NCBI GenBank assembly: GCA_946535685.1
Contig: CAMNDR010000039.1
Coordinates: 1 to 7,549, forward strand
Source of the DNA: an uncultured Clostridia bacterium
Lineage (GTDB): Bacteria; Bacillota; Clostridia; Oscillospirales; Ruminococcaceae
Direction of reading: 5' to 3'
Length of the DNA stretch: 7,549 nucleotides
Shown: piece after piece, positions 5,128-7,549 of the stretch
Layout: each line of letters starts with the position of its first letter
Numbering within the stretch: position 1 is the first letter of the stretch
The notes under the pieces: generated by a model
What the model saw: the letters and a program-made list of their open reading frames with translations, nothing else
What the model was told of the DNA's origin: nothing
The model's database searches: none
Position numbers and translations under genes: made by a program

Positions 5128-6555
5128 ATGAACAATTCTATTCTCGAAGGAAAGAGACACATCCATTTTATCGGAATCGGCGGTTCCGGAATGTATCCGC
5201 TTGCGCAGATCCTGCATGCGAAGGGCTACCATCTGACCGGCTCTGACAACAACGAGACGGAGACTCTGCAGGCGATCCGCAATATGGGCATCGAGGTCAA
5301 GCCGCTCGGACAGCGTGCCGAGAACATTGAGGGAGCTGACCTGATCGTCCACACCTCTGCCATTATGGCGGATAATCCGGAGCTCATGGCCGCCAGGGCG
5401 TCCGGTGTTCCGGTGCTGGAGCGTGCCCAGCTCATGGGCATTGTTTCCACTTGGTACAGCAATGCGGTCTGTGTGACCGGCACTCACGGCAAGACCACCA
5501 CGACATCCATGATCGTGCAGGAACTCTGTGAGGCGGGCATCGACATTTCTGCGCTTGTCGGCGGCAAACTCCCGATCATTCACGGCAGCGGCTGCGTGGG
5601 CGAGAGCGATATTTTCGTCTGCGAGTCCTGCGAATTCCAGGATCATTTCCTCCAGCTCTCACCGGATACGGCCGTGATCCTGAACATCGACGCCGATCAT
5701 CTTGATTATTTCGGCACGCTCGAAAACATCATCAAGTCCTTCCACAAGTTCTGTACAATGGCATCGAGCGCTGTCATTTACAACGGCGATGACCCGAACA
5801 CCCTCAAAGCCATTGAGGGCATCGAAGGCAAGGAACTTATCTCCTTCGGCTGCGGCGAGGGCAACACCTACCGTGCGGTAGAGATCGAGCATCTGTCCGG
5901 CTCCCGCACAGCATTTACCGTGCAGAAAAACGGCCAATCTCTGGGCAGAATTACGCTGCAGGTGCCGGGTGAGCACAATGTGCTCAATGCGCTTGCGGCA
6001 GTGGCAGCCGGCGAGCGCTGCGGCCTGACCTTTGACCAGATTGCCGTCGGCCTCGGGGCCTTCCGTGGTGCCGGCCGCCGCTTTGAGATCAAGGCGGAGA
6101 TCAACGGCATTACCCTTGCCGATGATTATGCGCATCATCCGACCGAGCTGACAGCGACCCTGAAGGCTGCAAAGGCGATGGATTACAAGCGGGTGATCGC
6201 CGTATTCCAGCCGTTTACCTTCTCCCGCACGGTGCAGCATCTCGAAGAATTCCGTGATGCCCTTGAGATCGCAGACATTGCCGTCCTGACGGATATCATG
6301 GGTTCCCGTGAAAAGAATACCTACGGCATCTATACCCGGAATCTGGCGGAGATCATGCATAATGCCGTCTACTTCCCGGAGGATGAGACCGCCGAGTATA
6401 CCGACGAGCGCAAGTATCAGAATTTCGAGGATGTCTGCAATTATGTCGTAACCAACGCACAGCCCGGCGATCTGATCCTGACGATGGGCTGCGGCGATAT
6501 CAACAAGGTCAATAAAATGATCGTTGACAGACTGAGGGGAGTGAAGCAGGCATGA
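5128..6555 (+). CDS. murC: UDP-N-acetylmuramate--L-alanine ligase
   Basis: MurC adds L-alanine to UDP-N-acetylmuramic acid using ATP, the first peptide step of peptidoglycan precursor synthesis in the cytoplasm. From ATG at 5128 it has 475 residues, the normal MurC length. The domains appear in order: an N-terminal Rossmann-like UDP-binding domain with GIGGSGM (16-22); the central ATP-binding Mur ligase domain with the P-loop GTHGKTTTT (118-126) and DADHLDYFG (188-196); and the C-terminal domain with DDYAHHPTE (332-340), the MurC-type signature. A conserved-looking FQPFTFSRT follows. A GTG three codons upstream is open in frame but is a poor start. murC is divergent from spoVG. Its end overlaps lexA by ATGA (6552-6555), so lexA translation is probably coupled to murC. 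All catalytic motifs look intact. Confidence 0.97.
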   Translation: MNNSILEGKRHIHFIGIGGSGMYPLAQILHAKGYHLTGSDNNETETLQAIRNMGIEVKPLGQRAENIEGADLIVHTSAIMADNPELMAARASGVPVLERAQLMGIVSTWYSNAVCVTGTHGKTTTTSMIVQELCEAGIDISALVGGKLPIIHGSGCVGESDIFVCESCEFQDHFLQLSPDTAVILNIDADHLDYFGTLENIIKSFHKFCTMASSAVIYNGDDPNTLKAIEGIEGKELISFGCGEGNTYRAVEIEHLSGSRTAFTVQKNGQSLGRITLQVPGEHNVLNALAAVAAGERCGLTFDQIAVGLGAFRGAGRRFEIKAEINGITLADDYAHHPTELTATLKAAKAMDYKRVIAVFQPFTFSRTVQHLEEFRDALEIADIAVLTDIMGSREKNTYGIYTRNLAEIMHNAVYFPEDETAEYTDERKYQNFEDVCNYVVTNAQPGDLILTMGCGDINKVNKMIVDRLRGVKQA

Positions 6556-7151
6556 GCGAAAAGCGATCTGACGAAGTGCTTGCCTTCATCAAGGACTATA
6601 TCCAGGCCGAAAAGGTAGCCCCCTCCGTTCGTGAGATCTGCGACGGCGTGGGCATCCGTTCCACGTCTACCGTACACCGCTATCTGCACCGCCTGGAAAA
6701 TGAAGGCAGGATCCGCATGGTGACCGGCAAGAACCGTGCGATCGTCATTACTGACAGCAGCGAGGATGATCCGGAGGCACAGGGCATCCCGCTGGTGGGC
6801 ACGGTGGCAGCCGGAATACCGATCACAGCCATCGAAAATGTCACGGACTACGTGGAATTCTATCCGGCAAAGACCTACGACGGCAAGCTCTTCGCCCTGC
6901 GCATCCGGGGCGAGAGCATGATCAACCTCGGCATCCTCGACGGGGATATCGTCATCGTCGAGCAGACGAATTATGCCGAAAACGGCGATGTTGTCGTTGC
7001 TCTGGTTGACCACAGCGAAGCGACTGTCAAGACCTTCTTCAAGGAGGACGGGCACTATCGTCTTCAGCCGGAAAATGACGAAATGGAGCCGATCATCGTG
7101 AACGAGGTCGAGATCCTCGGTAAGGTCGTCTCCCTGATCCGCTATTTCTGA
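6552..7151 (+). CDS. lexA: LexA, SOS-response repressor and self-cleaving protease
   Basis: This gene encodes a 199-residue LexA. An N-terminal winged helix-turn-helix (about 1-65) contains SVREICDGVGIRSTSTVHRY, with a recognition helix very like the Bacillus type, so a GAAC-N4-GTTC-like operator is expected. The C-terminal S24 peptidase domain has the self-cleavage site Ala87-Gly88 within VGTVAAGIP, catalytic Ser122 in GESM and Lys160 in ATVK. All catalytic residues are present, so RecA-stimulated self-cleavage should be intact. The start ATG overlaps the murC stop, with GAGGGGAG (6534-6541) 10 bases upstream. zapA follows after 30 bases with no terminator. I found no LexA-box-like sequence in the murC end or the spoVG/murC gap, so usual autoregulation is not evident. 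The divergent yneA-like division inhibitor gene often beside Firmicute lexA is absent here. Confidence 0.96.
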   Translation: MSEKRSDEVLAFIKDYIQAEKVAPSVREICDGVGIRSTSTVHRYLHRLENEGRIRMVTGKNRAIVITDSSEDDPEAQGIPLVGTVAAGIPITAIENVTDYVEFYPAKTYDGKLFALRIRGESMINLGILDGDIVIVEQTNYAENGDVVVALVDHSEATVKTFFKEDGHYRLQPENDEMEPIIVNEVEILGKVVSLIRYF

Positions 7152-7181
7152 CAGAGCCACAGATAGAAAGGAGAATGCAGC

Positions 7182-7549
7182 ATGATGAACAAAGTCAAGG
7201 TCGTCATCCTCGGCAAGGACTATACCCTCATGACCGAAGAGGCGCCGAATTATGTCTATAATCTGGCAAGAACGCTTGAAGCAGAGATCCGCGAAAAAAT
7301 GGAAAAGGGCGGAGTATCGCCGTATAATGCGGCGATCATGACCGCACTTTCCGCCATGGACGATCTCCAGAAATCCCGCTCCCAGCTCGACGACATCGCC
7401 GACACAAGCAAGTCTTATGTGGACGATGCCGGCCGGATCCGCATCGAACGGGATGCCGCCCTCAAGGAGATCGAGGTGCTCAAGTCCAAGATCGCGCAGC
7501 TTGAGAATACCCTCAAGCTCCGGAAGCTCAAGGAAAGCCTTGATGCCTG
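7182..7549 (+). CDS. zapA: ZapA-family cell-division protein, partial at window end
   Basis: The frame is open to the last base, giving 122 codons plus two bases with no stop, so the gene continues outside. The N-terminus KVKVVILGKDYTL (4-16) is the ZapA beta-hairpin signature. NAAIMTALSAMDDLQKSR (49-66) is the conserved helix. From about 56 onward the sequence is a long heptad-like, Lys/Glu-rich coiled coil. ZapA bundles and stabilises FtsZ filaments at the division site. The Bacillus protein is about 85 residues, so this is an extended form with a longer coiled coil, which I believe is common in Clostridia. AAAGGAG (7167-7173) is 8 bases before ATG at 7182; a second ATG follows at 7185. It is the third gene after murC and lexA, apparently in the same transcript. 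Confidence 0.88.
   Translation, partial: MMNKVKVVILGKDYTLMTEEAPNYVYNLARTLEAEIREKMEKGGVSPYNAAIMTALSAMDDLQKSRSQLDDIADTSKSYVDDAGRIRIERDAALKEIEVLKSKIAQLENTLKLRKLKESLDA

Noticed and set aside
5659..6360. 233-codon minus-strand frame over murC
   Set aside because: It lies wholly within murC, whose motifs are intact, and has no plausible protein features.
6441..7160. 239-codon minus-strand frame over lexA
   Set aside because: It is an antisense shadow of lexA created by the same codon bias.
1..7549. Mobile element, CRISPR array, tRNA, rRNA or prophage signals
   Set aside because: No transposase or integrase sequence, no regularly spaced repeats, no cloverleaf and no rRNA-like stretch was seen on either strand.

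Overview
This window looks like chromosomal DNA from a low-to-mid GC, endospore-lineage Firmicute of class Clostridia, most likely a Ruminococcus-like member of the Oscillospiraceae. The grounds are an SpoVG homologue, a YfhO-family membrane protein, Firmicute-type LexA and ZapA, strong AAGGAGG-type ribosome binding sites in front of most genes, and GC-ending codons with TTA, CTA and TCA nearly absent. Genus level is inference. There is no sign of a mobile element, CRISPR array, tRNA or rRNA. Most of the window is housekeeping.

Layout. (1) Positions 9-925, minus strand: three tightly packed small genes of unknown function (86, 112 and 100 codons, in transcription order). They are joined by an ATGA overlap and an 18-base gap, and a ribosome binding site at the window edge shows that at least one more gene follows outside. 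(2) Positions 926-1070: a divergent control region with a good sigma-A-type promoter reading right, a weaker one reading left, an inverted repeat overlapping both, and a LexA-box-like sequence in the rightward leader. (3) Positions 1071-4666, plus strand: a YfcE/MJ0936-type metallophosphoesterase, a large YfhO-type membrane protein and an ADP-ribose-pyrophosphatase-like Nudix hydrolase. The last two overlap by 17 bases. (4) Positions 4671-5021: a hairpin with a strong T-tract for the minus strand ends spoVG, which is convergent with the Nudix gene. (5) Positions 5022-5127: a divergent spoVG/murC promoter region. (6) Positions 5128-7549, plus strand: murC, lexA and zapA (cut by the window end), with murC and lexA overlapping by ATGA.

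How the genes may work together. The right half joins peptidoglycan precursor synthesis (MurC), the SOS repressor (LexA) and a Z-ring stabiliser (ZapA) in one apparent transcription unit, facing SpoVG, a regulator tied to septation and sporulation. The middle operon has a membrane protein of a family implicated in cell-surface glycosylation and two phosphate-ester hydrolases that may be simple housekeeping passengers. The most open question is the three-gene helical, methionine-rich cassette at the left. The most interesting arrangement is lexA buried in a wall/division operon with no recognisable LexA box of its own.
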